From Actinomycetota bacterium (lineage in GTDB: Bacteria; Actinomycetota; Actinomycetes; Mycobacteriales; HKI-0501), in NCBI GenBank assembly GCA_030840805.1, contig JAVEDU010000035.1, positions 32,907 through 96,906 on the forward strand: a DNA stretch of 64,000 nucleotides, in the 5' to 3' direction. How positions within the stretch are numbered: the stretch's first letter is position 1; every line of letters begins with the position of its first letter. Below the pieces are notes generated by a model. The model was not told the DNA's origin. It saw only the letters and a list, made by a program, of their open reading frames with translations, and made no database searches. This document shows, piece by piece, positions 10,416 to 19,546 of this stretch. The position numbers and the translations under genes were made by a program.

Positions 10416-10841
10416 GTGCACGACGAGCCCATGGACCCGTTCGCCGGGGACCCCTCCGACCCGGCGTCCGCCCTCGAGGATTCCGACGACGCCGCGCCCG
10501 CGGAGCCGCTGACCCAGGCGGAGCGGCAGGACGTCGTCGACGACCTCGCCGACCTGGAGGTCTACGAGGCGCTGCTCGCCCCTCGTGGCGTGCGGGGCCT
10601 CGTCGTCGACTGCGACGACTGCCGCGTGTCCCACTACTTCGGCTGGGATCTGCTGCGGGCGAACCTGCGGCATCTCGTCGAGGTCGGCGAGAGCCGGATA
10701 CACGAGCCGGCGTTCGACCCGGACCCCGCGGACTACGTCACCTGGGAGTACGCGCGGGGCTATGTGGACGGCATCCAGGACGCCGTCGACGAGGGCGACC
10801 TGCCGCCGTTCGAGGACGACCCGGAGTCCGACGGCCGCTGA
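10416..10841 (+). CDS. DUF5319 domain protein
   Basis: A 141-residue acidic protein with the conserved core GLVVDCDDCRVSHYFGW and the end VTWEYARGYVDGIQDA. The DCDDC motif could bind a metal, but the family role is unknown. Orthologs commonly sit beside sigD and guaB in actinobacteria, as here. The GTG at 10416 lies 7 nt after a -10-like TACGGT (10404-10409) and has no ribosome site, so the mRNA may be leaderless. ATG 10431 is the alternative start. Confidence 0.82.
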   Translation: MHDEPMDPFAGDPSDPASALEDSDDAAPAEPLTQAERQDVVDDLADLEVYEALLAPRGVRGLVVDCDDCRVSHYFGWDLLRANLRHLVEVGESRIHEPAFDPDPADYVTWEYARGYVDGIQDAVDEGDLPPFEDDPESDGR

Positions 10842-10847
10842 GCCACG

Positions 10848-10917
10848 GCTCTGGACCAGGCGCTCTGGCCCAGGCGCTCTGGACCAGGCGCTCTGGCCCA
10901 GGGGCTCTGGACTAGGG
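10848..10917 (+). repeat. Five tandem copies of a 14-bp repeat
   Basis: The unit GCTCTGGACCAGGC occurs five times with small changes. Copies 1 and 3 are identical; 2 and 4 carry CTGGCCCAG; copy 5 is diverged. Each unit contains the interrupted palindrome CTGG-N-CCAG. The array starts 6 bp after the DUF5319 stop and covers the last codons of rsdA (TAG at 10912-10914), between convergent genes. It could act as a terminator or be a simple slippage array. Confidence 0.9.
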
Positions 10918-11745
10918 CCGCGCGCTCGGCGTCAGCAGCAGGTGCAGCAGCGCCTTGGCCCCGTCCGACATCCCCGGCTGGGCGGCCGGCGACGCGGTCG
11001 GACGCGGTGACGCGGTCTTGCGCGGCGCGGCCGTGTTCCGCGGCTGCGGGTCGCGGCTCGGCTCCCTGGAGGGCGACGGCGCGGTCTTGCTCGGTGTCGG
11101 CTCGGACGTGGCCGGATCCGACGGGGCCGGGGTCGGCTGTCCGCTCGTCGTCGGACTCGCCGACGGCGTACCGCTCGGGCTGGGCTCCGGGCTCGCCGAC
11201 GGCTCCCCGCCGCCCGGCGACTGCAGCCGCAGGCGCAGTCGGGCGGCCTCGTCGCGGAGCTGTGCCCCGCCGTCGTCCTGCCGGACCCGCACGGTGTCCT
11301 GCTCGGCCTCGGCGAGGTATCGCTCGGCCGCGTCGCGACGATCCTGTTCCGCCGCCGCGGAGGCGCGGTCCAGCGAGTTGCGCGCGTGGAACGCCGCCTC
11401 GCGGGACGGCACCCGGTCCGCGGCGACCACGCGGGTGATCGGCCACAGCGCGCTGTCCGGGCCGGCCTGGGTCGCGGCGGCCGCCACCCCGCCGAGGGAG
11501 AGCAGCCCGATCGCGGACGCGACGGCACCCGTCGCAACGCCCCGGCCCACCCGGCCGCGGAGCCGCGCGACGGCCCCGTGACGGAAACCGGCCGGGAACG
11601 GCTCGGCCTCCACCTCGCACCGCCACTCGTAGAGCGCGAGCGCGATCGGGTCGTCGGCCGGGCGCTCCCCCGCGCCGAGCGAGTCCAGCAGCGCGTCGTC
11701 GCGGGCAATCGCGTCCAGCCGGACCTCCCGGCGGGCCGGCCTCAT
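10912..11745 (-). CDS. rsdA: Anti-sigma-D factor RsdA-like protein
   Basis: A 277-residue membrane protein. The N-terminal stretch with [18 protein letters not shown] matches the sigma-binding region of RsdA. A single transmembrane helix follows at about 72-92 ([19 protein letters not shown]), then a helical segment and a long Ser/Thr/Pro-rich extracytoplasmic tail. RsdA holds sigma D inactive until it is proteolysed. The ATG overlaps the sigD stop by 4 bp, which supports the pairing. The stop lies inside the 14-bp repeat array. Confidence 0.83.
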   Translation of the reverse strand: MRPARREVRLDAIARDDALLDSLGAGERPADDPIALALYEWRCEVEAEPFPAGFRHGAVARLRGRVGRGVATGAVASAIGLLSLGGVAAAATQAGPDSALWPITRVVAADRVPSREAAFHARNSLDRASAAAEQDRRDAAERYLAEAEQDTVRVRQDDGGAQLRDEAARLRLRLQSPGGGEPSASPEPSPSGTPSASPTTSGQPTPAPSDPATSEPTPSKTAPSPSREPSRDPQPRNTAAPRKTASPRPTASPAAQPGMSDGAKALLHLLLTPSARP

Positions 11746-12338
11746 GCCGACACCTCGCCGAGCCGGCCGGGGCCGATGAGGTCACGGAGACGGGCCAGCG
11801 CACGGTGCTGCGTGACGCGTACCGCCCCGGCGGTCATGCCCAGCGACTGTCCGGTCTCCTCGGCGGTGAGCCCGACGGCCACCCGGAGCACCAGCACCTC
11901 GCGGTGCGCGGTCGGCAGGGTGCCGAGCAGGTCCTGCATCTGCCGGGACGTCTCGGACGCGAGCGCGGCCAACTCCGGCCCGCGTCCCGGGTCCTCCACG
12001 TCGGGCAGCACCTCGACCGGCCGGCTGAGGTCCCGGACGGCACCCCGGTGCGCATCGGTGACCTTGTGCGCGGCGATGCCGAACACGAACGCGCTGAACG
12101 GGCGGCCGAGATCGCGGTAGCGGGGCAGGGCGGACAGGACCGCCAGGCAGACCTCCTGCGCGACGTCGTCCGCGGACGTGTACGAACCCCCGCCGGAACG
12201 GCCCAGCCGGGCTCGGCAGTACCGCACCACCATCGGACGCACCCTCGCCAGCAGCTGCTCGATCGCGCGGGGTTCGTCGTCGGCGGCACGGGCGGCGAGC
12301 GAGTTCAGCTCACCCTCCGGTGCATTCTTCGCCGGCAC
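11742..12338 (-). CDS. sigD: RNA polymerase sigma factor SigD (ECF-type)
   Basis: A 198-residue sigma-70 family protein with region 2 ([20 protein letters not shown] and [18 protein letters not shown]) and region 4 helix-turn-helix ([19 protein letters not shown]). I chose the GTG at 12338 because GGAGG lies 4 nt upstream; codons further upstream are arginine-rich and unlikely. Length is close to mycobacterial SigD. It is coupled to rsdA and sits between the bldM-like and guaB genes. The 94 bp upstream contain a short AGGAGT-C-ACTCCT palindrome near 12412-12424. Confidence 0.9.
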   Translation of the reverse strand: MPAKNAPEGELNSLAARAADDEPRAIEQLLARVRPMVVRYCRARLGRSGGGSYTSADDVAQEVCLAVLSALPRYRDLGRPFSAFVFGIAAHKVTDAHRGAVRDLSRPVEVLPDVEDPGRGPELAALASETSRQMQDLLGTLPTAHREVLVLRVAVGLTAEETGQSLGMTAGAVRVTQHRALARLRDLIGPGRLGEVSA

Positions 12339-12432
12339 GCGGCCTCCAGTCGGTCCTCGAGTACGGGATCGACGGTAACGGGGTGGCGCACCGCGGGGGC
12401 ACACACCCCCTAGGAGTCACTCCTTGTGACGG

Positions 12433-13038
12433 TCAGGACACCAGTCCGCGGCGGAAGCCGGAGGCCACCGCGTGGGCGCGGTCGTTGACCCCGAGCTTGC
12501 GGAACAGCCGCCTCGCGTGCGTCTTCACGGTGTCCTCGGACAGGTACAGCTCGCGTCCGATCTCGCCGTTGCTCTTGCCCTCGCACATGCCGCGGAGCAC
12601 CTGCATCTCGCGCTCGGTGAGGGCGATGCGGCGACGGGCCTCGGCGTCGCCGGGGTTCCCGGCGCCCGGCAGCTCGCCGGTCAGGGCGTGCGCGAGCGCG
12701 ATCGCGAGGTCCTCGCGGGACAGGTCGGCGCGGAGGAAGCCACGGGCACCGGCGACCATCGCGGCGGTGACCACGGCGGGGTCGTCGTCGACCCCCACCA
12801 CGAGGACCGCGGCACCGGGGTCCCGGCCGACGAGCAGCCGGGTGGTCTGGACGCCGTCGGGGTCGGTCAGCGCCGCGTCGACCAGGACGAGGTCGGCGGG
12901 CGTCGACGCGTAGCGGGCGAGCGCCTCACGGCCGCTCGCCGCGGTGCCGACGGACGTCACCCCGGCGATGCCGGTGGCGCACAGCGCGAGGCGCTGTCGC
13001 ACGACAGGTGATGCGATGCAGATCAGCACGGACGGCAC
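12433..13038 (-). CDS. bldM: BldM-like orphan response regulator
   Basis: A 201-residue LuxR/NarL-type protein. The C-terminal helix-turn-helix (LTEREMQVLRGMCEGKSNGE and LYLSEDTVKTHARRLFRKLG) and the end AHAVASGFRRGLVS match BldM closely, and its position between sigD and whiD is the BldM location in Streptomyces. BldM controls sporulation genes as a homodimer or with WhiI. The receiver keeps an Asp in DLVLVDAALTD but has CIASP where BldM has an acidic pair (CDDSP), so ordinary phosphorylation is unlikely. No partner kinase is adjacent. Confidence 0.85.
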   Translation of the reverse strand: MPSVLICIASPVVRQRLALCATGIAGVTSVGTAASGREALARYASTPADLVLVDAALTDPDGVQTTRLLVGRDPGAAVLVVGVDDDPAVVTAAMVAGARGFLRADLSREDLAIALAHALTGELPGAGNPGDAEARRRIALTEREMQVLRGMCEGKSNGEIGRELYLSEDTVKTHARRLFRKLGVNDRAHAVASGFRRGLVS

Positions 13039-13149
13039 GCCGGACCTCCCTCATTCTGTGACGCCGACCGTGTTGTTCTCGGCAGGGAAGGAGACGTACT
13101 GGACCCCTGGGTCATGACGAGTTCGCGTGACGTGGGTCTGCGCGGTCGC

Positions 13150-14106
13150 TCAGCGGAGGCCGAGCGCGGCCAGATCGGGCCGGGCCAGCCAGGCCTCCCG
13201 GTCCGCCGGCGGCAGCCCCTCGGCGATCCCGCTCACGGCGGCGCGCGCCGCCCGCAGGCTCGCGGCGGCCCCGTCCGGGTCCGTGGGGGCCACCAGCGCG
13301 CCCAGCAGGGCCCGCGCCACCCACAGCAGCGGCAGCGCGCCCAGTCCCTCGGCGAGGGCCACCGACCGCCGCAGCGCATCGGCCGCCTCGTCCGCGCGCC
13401 CGCCGGTGGCCCGGAGCTCGCCGATCAGGGACGCGCCGAGGAACAGCAGGCTCTTCGCGACGTGCCGCGGGGCCTGGGCCGTCTCGCTCGTCGTCACCGC
13501 CCGCCGCGCCGTGGCCGCGGCCGTGGCCGGGTCGCCGTCGAGGAGGGCGACCTCGGTCGTCACCCAGTCGAGCCGCACGCGGTGCCGCCACGAGGCGGCG
13601 GGGACCACCGCGGCGGCCTCCTCGAGGAGCCGGGGCGCGTCCGCGGTGCGGCGCAGCCCGACGGCGTCGGCGGCGAGGCCCAGCCGGGCGTCGAACCGCG
13701 CCTCGGCACCGAGCTCGCCCCGGGCCGCCTGGGCCGCGTGACGCAGCGCGCGCCGGTCGAGCTCCTCGGCGTCGGCGTGCCGGCCAAGCTGGCGGTAGAT
13801 GCTCGCCGCGGTCGAGGCGGCGAGGGACGCGACGTGCGGGACCCGGTCGACCGGGATCGCCGGGCCGCCGGCGGGGGCCAGCAGGTCCAGCGCGGCGCCG
13901 TACCGGCCGAGCGCACCGAGCGCGACGCCGGAGAGCCACAGCGCCCTGGCACCGTCCTCGGTGGACGGATCGGCCGCGGCGGCGCGCAGGTCGTCGAGGG
14001 CGTCGGCCGGGGCCCGGTGGAAGAGGACGTGCTCACCCCTCCGTACGAGCCCGGCCAACGACGTCAGAGACCTACCCGGACTGTCCACACCGGACACACT
14101 AGACAC
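13150..14106 (-). CDS. Alpha-helical TPR-like protein of unknown function
   Basis: A 318-residue alanine-rich protein composed of repeated helix pairs, for example ALGRYGAALDLLAPAGG and LGRHADAEELDRRALRHA, resembling tetratricopeptide repeats. There is no signal peptide, membrane helix or catalytic motif. The GTG at 14106 begins 9 bp after the MerR gene stop, so the two are probably co-transcribed; GTGs at 14097 and 14088 are alternative starts. Being flanked by MerR, BldM, SigD and WhiD-type genes suggests a protein-interaction role in regulation, which is inference. Confidence 0.65.
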   Translation of the reverse strand: MSSVSGVDSPGRSLTSLAGLVRRGEHVLFHRAPADALDDLRAAAADPSTEDGARALWLSGVALGALGRYGAALDLLAPAGGPAIPVDRVPHVASLAASTAASIYRQLGRHADAEELDRRALRHAAQAARGELGAEARFDARLGLAADAVGLRRTADAPRLLEEAAAVVPAASWRHRVRLDWVTTEVALLDGDPATAAATARRAVTTSETAQAPRHVAKSLLFLGASLIGELRATGGRADEAADALRRSVALAEGLGALPLLWVARALLGALVAPTDPDGAAASLRAARAAVSGIAEGLPPADREAWLARPDLAALGLR

Positions 14107-14115
14107 CCGGGAAGG

Positions 14116-15075
14116 TCAGGGTGCGGCGGCGCGCGACAGCAGCCGCACGGCGTCGGTCAGCGAGCTGGCGTGCCGCACCCGGGCCGGCAGCGCGTCGGTG
14201 TCCCAGCCCGGTCCGGCGGTGAGCACGCTGACCGGCGGGCGCGTCACCGGAAGCGACTCCAGGGCGGTGACGTCCGCGGTGGCCGGCACCTGGGACCACA
14301 CCAGCACCGCACAGGGACCGGTACGCCGGATCGCGGCGGCCAGCGCACCGGCCGGGGTGGCCGGGCCGAGCTGGCGGGCGCCCGCGCCGTGCTCGGCCAG
14401 CGCCGCCGCGAGCGCGGAGAGCGGGAGGTGGTGCAGCTCGTTCGGCGCGGAGGCGAGGAGCAGCGGCCGGCCGTGCGACGGCTCGGAGGCGCGGACGGCG
14501 TACTGCCGGAAGACCGCGTCCACGGCGTACGAGACGAGGTGCTCGACCTCGATGCCCTCGCCGGTGGACTCCCAGCGCCGGCCGATGGCGGTCAGGACGG
14601 GCCGGACCAGCTCGTCCCAGGTCTGGATCGCACCGTGCTCGGCCATCGAATGCTCGACCAGGCGCGCGACGCCGATCGAGTCGAGGGCCATCGCCGCGGC
14701 GGCGAGGCCGCGCTGGCCGGGGTGCCCGCCGGGGAGCGCGATGACCCGCCCGCCGGGACCACCGGGCCCCGCCCGCCGGACAGCGGCCGGGGGCTCGTCC
14801 ACGTCGAGCTGCGCGGTCAGCACGGCGCGCGCGGCGTCGGCGGCCGGCATCCCGGAGAGCGTCAGGCGGCGCATCGCCTGGAGCCGCTGCAGGTCGAAAT
14901 CGTTGTACCGCCGGTGCGTGCCGGTCACGTGCTCGCTCGGGCCCAGCCCGTACCGCCGGGCCCAGGTCCGCAGCGTGGCGGGGGCGACGCCGAGCCGCCG
15001 GGCCACCGCCGCGACCGTCAGCACCAGGTCGGTACTGACGTCGGCGCGATCGGTGTTGTCCACACCGCTCGACAT
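14116..15075 (-). CDS. MerR-family regulator with B12-binding-like C-terminal domain
   Basis: A 319-residue protein from the ATG at 15075. The MerR winged helix (about 18-85) contains VAAVARRLGVAPATLRTWAR and GTHRRYNDFDLQRLQAMRR. The middle four-helix part has the W-x9-EH cap motif (RWESTGEGIEVEH) of B12-binding photoreceptors such as CarH. The Rossmann part begins SAPNELHHLPL, where cobalt-binding proteins normally have D/E-x-H-x-x-G, so cobalamin binding is uncertain. A GTG at 15087 is an alternative start. It diverges from whiD and could control it. Confidence 0.8.
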   Translation of the reverse strand: MSSGVDNTDRADVSTDLVLTVAAVARRLGVAPATLRTWARRYGLGPSEHVTGTHRRYNDFDLQRLQAMRRLTLSGMPAADAARAVLTAQLDVDEPPAAVRRAGPGGPGGRVIALPGGHPGQRGLAAAAMALDSIGVARLVEHSMAEHGAIQTWDELVRPVLTAIGRRWESTGEGIEVEHLVSYAVDAVFRQYAVRASEPSHGRPLLLASAPNELHHLPLSALAAALAEHGAGARQLGPATPAGALAAAIRRTGPCAVLVWSQVPATADVTALESLPVTRPPVSVLTAGPGWDTDALPARVRHASSLTDAVRLLSRAAAP

Positions 15076-15122
15076 GTCGGCGGTCACGCGCCCATGATGG
15101 GTCCCGACACGCTGGCGAAGCA

Positions 15123-15157
15123 ACTTGAACAATTTCCGCAACGAATCACTTGAACAA
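15123..15157. promoter_or_regulatory. Pair of ACTTGAACAA direct repeats, candidate operator
   Basis: The 10-mer ACTTGAACAA occurs at 15123-15132 and again at 15148-15157, 25 bp apart start to start. The second copy covers the -35 hexamer of the whiD promoter. The pair lies in the divergent region between the MerR gene and whiD. Binding by the MerR or BldM-like protein is an inference from position. Confidence 0.5.
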
Positions 15158-15179
15158 CCTGTGGCGCGCTTGCTAGCGT
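15150..15179 (+). promoter_or_regulatory. Promoter of whiD
   Basis: TTGAAC (15150-15155), an 18-bp spacer and TAGCGT (15174-15179) fit the vegetative sigma pattern TTGAnn-N17/18-TAnnnT seen elsewhere in this window. The distance to the whiD ATG implies a leader of about 90 nt. Confidence 0.6.
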
Positions 15180-15274
15180 TCTCCCTGTGCCCACACCGTG
15201 GTCACAGGAGAGAGCCGAAGCCTCTGACGACCACCGGTCGCACCAGGGCCGGCGAGTCAGAGGAGGACGACGAG

Positions 15275-15574
15275 ATGGCCGACGTGCGACGCCTTCCCGG
15301 ACCGAACGCGGATCTCTGGGACTGGCAGCTCCTGGGCAGGTGCCGTGGAGTCGACAGTTCACTGTTCTTCCACCCCGAGGGTGAGCGCGGCCCGTCCCGC
15401 GCCCGGCGGGAGGCCGAGGCCAAGGCCATCTGCGCCACCTGCCCGGTGATCAAGCAGTGCGCCGCGCACGCCCTCGAGGTCCGGGAGCCCTACGGCGTGT
15501 GGGGCGGGCTCTCCGAGGGTGAGCGCGAGCAGCTCATCTCCACCGGACGTACCCGCATCGTGGCGATGGGCTGA
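15275..15574 (+). CDS. whiD: WhiB-family iron-sulfur transcription factor (WhiD/WhiB3 type)
   Basis: A 99-residue Wbl protein. The four cluster-binding cysteines are in GRCRG, ICATC and KQC, followed by the GVWGG turn and a basic C-terminus. Wbl proteins bind a [4Fe-4S] cluster and the principal sigma factor. The location next to groEL, bldM and sigD is that of whiD in Streptomyces and whiB3 in Mycobacterium. The start is set by AGGAGG at 15261-15266, 8 nt before the ATG. A longer upstream open frame is not coding. Confidence 0.93.
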   Translation: MADVRRLPGPNADLWDWQLLGRCRGVDSSLFFHPEGERGPSRARREAEAKAICATCPVIKQCAAHALEVREPYGVWGGLSEGEREQLISTGRTRIVAMG

Positions 15575-15588
15575 GGCGTACCGCCTCG

Positions 15589-15660
15589 GCAGTACCCGGT
15601 AACACGTACAGGCCCGGTCCCCTCGCGGGGACCGGGCCTGTACGTGTTACCGGGTACTGC
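15589..15660. terminator. Perfect 34-bp inverted repeat, bidirectional terminator
   Basis: Arms 15589-15622 and 15627-15660 are perfectly complementary with a TCGC loop. The hairpin lies between convergent whiD (ends 15574) and groEL (ends 15681), so it can stop transcription from both sides. No T-tract follows on either strand, as is common in actinobacteria. Confidence 0.85.
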
Positions 15661-15680
15661 GTACCGCCCCGGAGTACTGC

Positions 15681-17689
<2,009 letters not shown>

Positions 17690-17781
17690 GGTCGGACCCT
17701 CCTGGGTTTCGTTCGTCTGCGAGTCGTGTGAGCCGTAGCGCGGATCCGTCGTCGCGGGATGCCGGACCGCCGCCGCGGGGG

Positions 17782-17808
17782 TTGGCACCCTCATGGTGAG
17801 AGTGCCAA
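17782..17808 (-). promoter_or_regulatory. CIRCE operator 1 (HrcA site)
   Basis: TTGGCACCC-N9-GAGTGCCAA is one mismatch away from a perfect inverted repeat and close to the CIRCE consensus TTAGCACTC-N9-GAGTGCTAA. It lies just downstream of the groES -10 hexamer, so bound HrcA would cover the transcription start. Confidence 0.9.
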
Positions 17809-17812
17809 TCGC

Positions 17813-17842
17813 AGGCTAGGGCTGCGGCTGGCACTCCGTCAA
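17813..17842 (-). promoter_or_regulatory. Promoter of groES-groEL
   Basis: On the minus strand TTGACG (17842-17837), an 18-bp spacer and TAGCCT (17818-17813) form a vegetative-type promoter placed between, and partly inside, the two CIRCE operators. Confidence 0.75.
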
Positions 17843-17854
17843 GGCGAGTGCCAA
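17828..17854 (-). promoter_or_regulatory. CIRCE operator 2 (HrcA site)
   Basis: CTGGCACTC-N9-GAGTGCCAA, a near-consensus CIRCE element overlapping the -35 hexamer of the groES promoter. Together with operator 1 it brackets the promoter. Confidence 0.9.
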
Positions 17855-17903
17855 TCGGGTTCCCCCGAACGGCCGTACCGGGGCCGTGGGAGAGGATCGG
17901 TCC

Positions 17904-19094
17904 GTGCCCCTGACCCCGTCGATCCTCGCCACGCTCCGCACCGGGGCGGGCACCGCCCTCCTCGCCGACGTGGCAACGCGCGGAGTCGCCGACGACCGGG
18001 TGCTGACCACCACCACGGGGCTGCGCGCCGCCGGCCACTCCCCCGAGCTGGTCGCCGCCGCGGTGGAGACGGTCCGGCTCCGGACGCGGGCGGCGGCGAA
18101 GTTCGGCGCGGACGCCGAGCGGATGTTCTTCACCCCGGCGGGCGTCGAGCAGGCCACGCGGACGAGCGTGGCCGCGCACCGGGCGGCGCGGTTCGCCGGT
18201 ACGCCCGATGTCGTGGACCTGTGCTGCGGCATCGGCGGCGACCTCGTGGCGTTCGGCCGGGCCGGGATCGCCGTCGAGGGCCTCGACGCGGACCCGCTGA
18301 CCGCCGCGGTCGCCGCCGCCAACGCGGCCGAGCTTGGGCTCGCCGACCGGGTCACCGTGCGGTGCGCCGACGTGACGACAGCCGACCTGCGGGGCGTACC
18401 CGCCGTGTTCTGCGACCCGGCGCGGCGGGCCGGCGGGCGGCGGGTGTTCGACCCGTCCGCGTACTCGCCGCCGTGGGACTTCCTGCTGTCGCTGGCCCGG
18501 ACGGTGCCGCGGGCGGCGTTCAAGGTCGCACCCGGGATCGACCACGCACTGGTACCGCCCGGCGCCGAGGCCGAGTGGATCTCCGACGGCGGCGACGTGA
18601 AGGAGGCCGCGATCTGGTGCGGCGACCTCGCCGGGGTCCCGCGCCGCGCCACGCTGCTGCCGTCCGGCGCGACGCTGACCGGGACGGGCGACGCGCTCGC
18701 GCCGGTCGGGGAGGTACGCGACTGGCTGTACGACCCCGACGGCGCCGTCGTCCGCGCGCATCTCGTCGCGGAGCTGGCCGAGACGATCGACGCGACCACG
18801 GTGGACCCGACCATCGCGTACCTGACCTCGGCGGAGCTGGCCGAGACGCCGTTCGCCCGGGCGTACCGGGTGGACGAGGTCATGCCGTTCTCGCTGAAGC
18901 GGCTGCGCGCCGCGCTACGGGCGCGGGGCGTCGGGCGGGTGGAGATCAAGAAGCGGGGTTCGGCGCTGGACGTCGAGCAGCTGCGGCGGGACCTGCGCCT
19001 GAGCGGGGACAACGGGGCGACCGTGGTGCTCACCCGGGTGGCGGGCAAGCCCACGGTGCTCCTGTGCACCCCCGTAGGCCGCCCTCCGAGTTGA
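17904..19094 (+). CDS. THUMP-like domain SAM-dependent methyltransferase
   Basis: A 396-residue protein. A class I methyltransferase fold is marked by VVDLCCGIGGDLVAFGRAG (SAM-binding motif I) and FCDPARR (catalytic-type DPxR loop). The C-terminal part (about 310-396, with FARAYRVDEVMPFSLKRLRA and EIKKRGSALD) is the THUMP-like domain that suggests RNA binding. The substrate is unknown, but an RNA base is likely. The GTG at 17904 has GAGAGG 8 nt upstream; a GTG at 17886 is the alternative. It diverges from groES and its end touches the palindrome at 19086. Confidence 0.85.
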   Translation: MPLTPSILATLRTGAGTALLADVATRGVADDRVLTTTTGLRAAGHSPELVAAAVETVRLRTRAAAKFGADAERMFFTPAGVEQATRTSVAAHRAARFAGTPDVVDLCCGIGGDLVAFGRAGIAVEGLDADPLTAAVAAANAAELGLADRVTVRCADVTTADLRGVPAVFCDPARRAGGRRVFDPSAYSPPWDFLLSLARTVPRAAFKVAPGIDHALVPPGAEAEWISDGGDVKEAAIWCGDLAGVPRRATLLPSGATLTGTGDALAPVGEVRDWLYDPDGAVVRAHLVAELAETIDATTVDPTIAYLTSAELAETPFARAYRVDEVMPFSLKRLRAALRARGVGRVEIKKRGSALDVEQLRRDLRLSGDNGATVVLTRVAGKPTVLLCTPVGRPPS

Positions 19095-19154
19095 TCATGG
19101 GGTTTGCAACACGACACGCCGGCGTGTCTGTTGGAAACCCCATGTTCAACTCGG
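19086..19154. repeat. Long imperfect palindrome (intergenic hairpin element)
   Basis: Two arms of about 34 nt, each containing GTTGATCATGGGGTTT-like sequence, meet at the centre ACACGCCGGCGTGT and differ by a few bases. The element covers the stop of the methyltransferase gene and abuts the truncated end of a nucleoside hydrolase remnant. It resembles the REP-like palindromes of actinobacteria and could also terminate transcription. Confidence 0.75.
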
Positions 19155-19290
19155 GGTAGGTCGCGCACCACCCCGTCGACCCCGGTGTTGCCGTACACGC
19201 AGGTCACGCCGCGTACCCGCAGCGCGGGCGAGCGGAGGGCGAGGACCAGCGCGAGCGCATCGTCCACGCCGTGTCGCCGTCGAGCACGAC
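19155..19290 (-). pseudogene. Nucleoside hydrolase remnant, N-terminal part, frameshifted
   Basis: Read leftwards, one frame gives VVLDGDT and, one base shifted, the next continues GVDDALALVLALRSPALRV and RGVTCVYGNTGVDGVVRDL. Together these are the N-terminal substrate and calcium site of inosine-uridine nucleoside hydrolases (DxDxxxDD), with one G apparently lost at the DTG. The reading frame ends at the palindrome after about 45 codons, while the family is about 310 residues. It is therefore a decayed fragment. Confidence 0.8.
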
Positions 19291-19291
19291 G

Positions 19292-19546
19292 TCAGCGGTC
19301 GACCTCGTGGAAGTCCCAGGAGCGCGCCGGGTGGGCGATCTTGTACCGCGGCGGCGACTCGGGGTCCACCGGGTCACCGCGCCAGCGGCTGACCACGACG
19401 ACCCGCCCGTCCGTCGAGGTGAGCACCTGGCTGTCGACGTGCAGGGGCCGCACCTCCAGCGCCGGTACGGCGACCTCACACACGAACGACAGCACGTCGC
19501 CCTGGGCCTCCGGCTGCGCGATGACCTCCCACATCCGGACGATCAC
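19292..19546 (-). CDS. Small conserved hypothetical protein
   Basis: An 84-residue soluble protein with alternating beta-strand segments ([35 protein letters not shown]). The pattern loosely recalls dimeric alpha/beta-barrel (ABM-like) proteins. I do not recognise the family. The ATG overlaps the tsaD stop by 4 bp, so it is the last gene of the t6A operon part. The nucleoside hydrolase remnant begins right after its stop. Confidence 0.65.
   Translation of the reverse strand: MIVRMWEVIAQPEAQGDVLSFVCEVAVPALEVRPLHVDSQVLTSTDGRVVVVSRWRGDPVDPESPPRYKIAHPARSWDFHEVDR

Noticed and set aside
15076..15141. Upstream extension of the MerR gene to a TTG at 15141
   Set aside because: This stretch overlaps the whiD promoter region and has no ribosome site; the family start fits the ATG at 15075.
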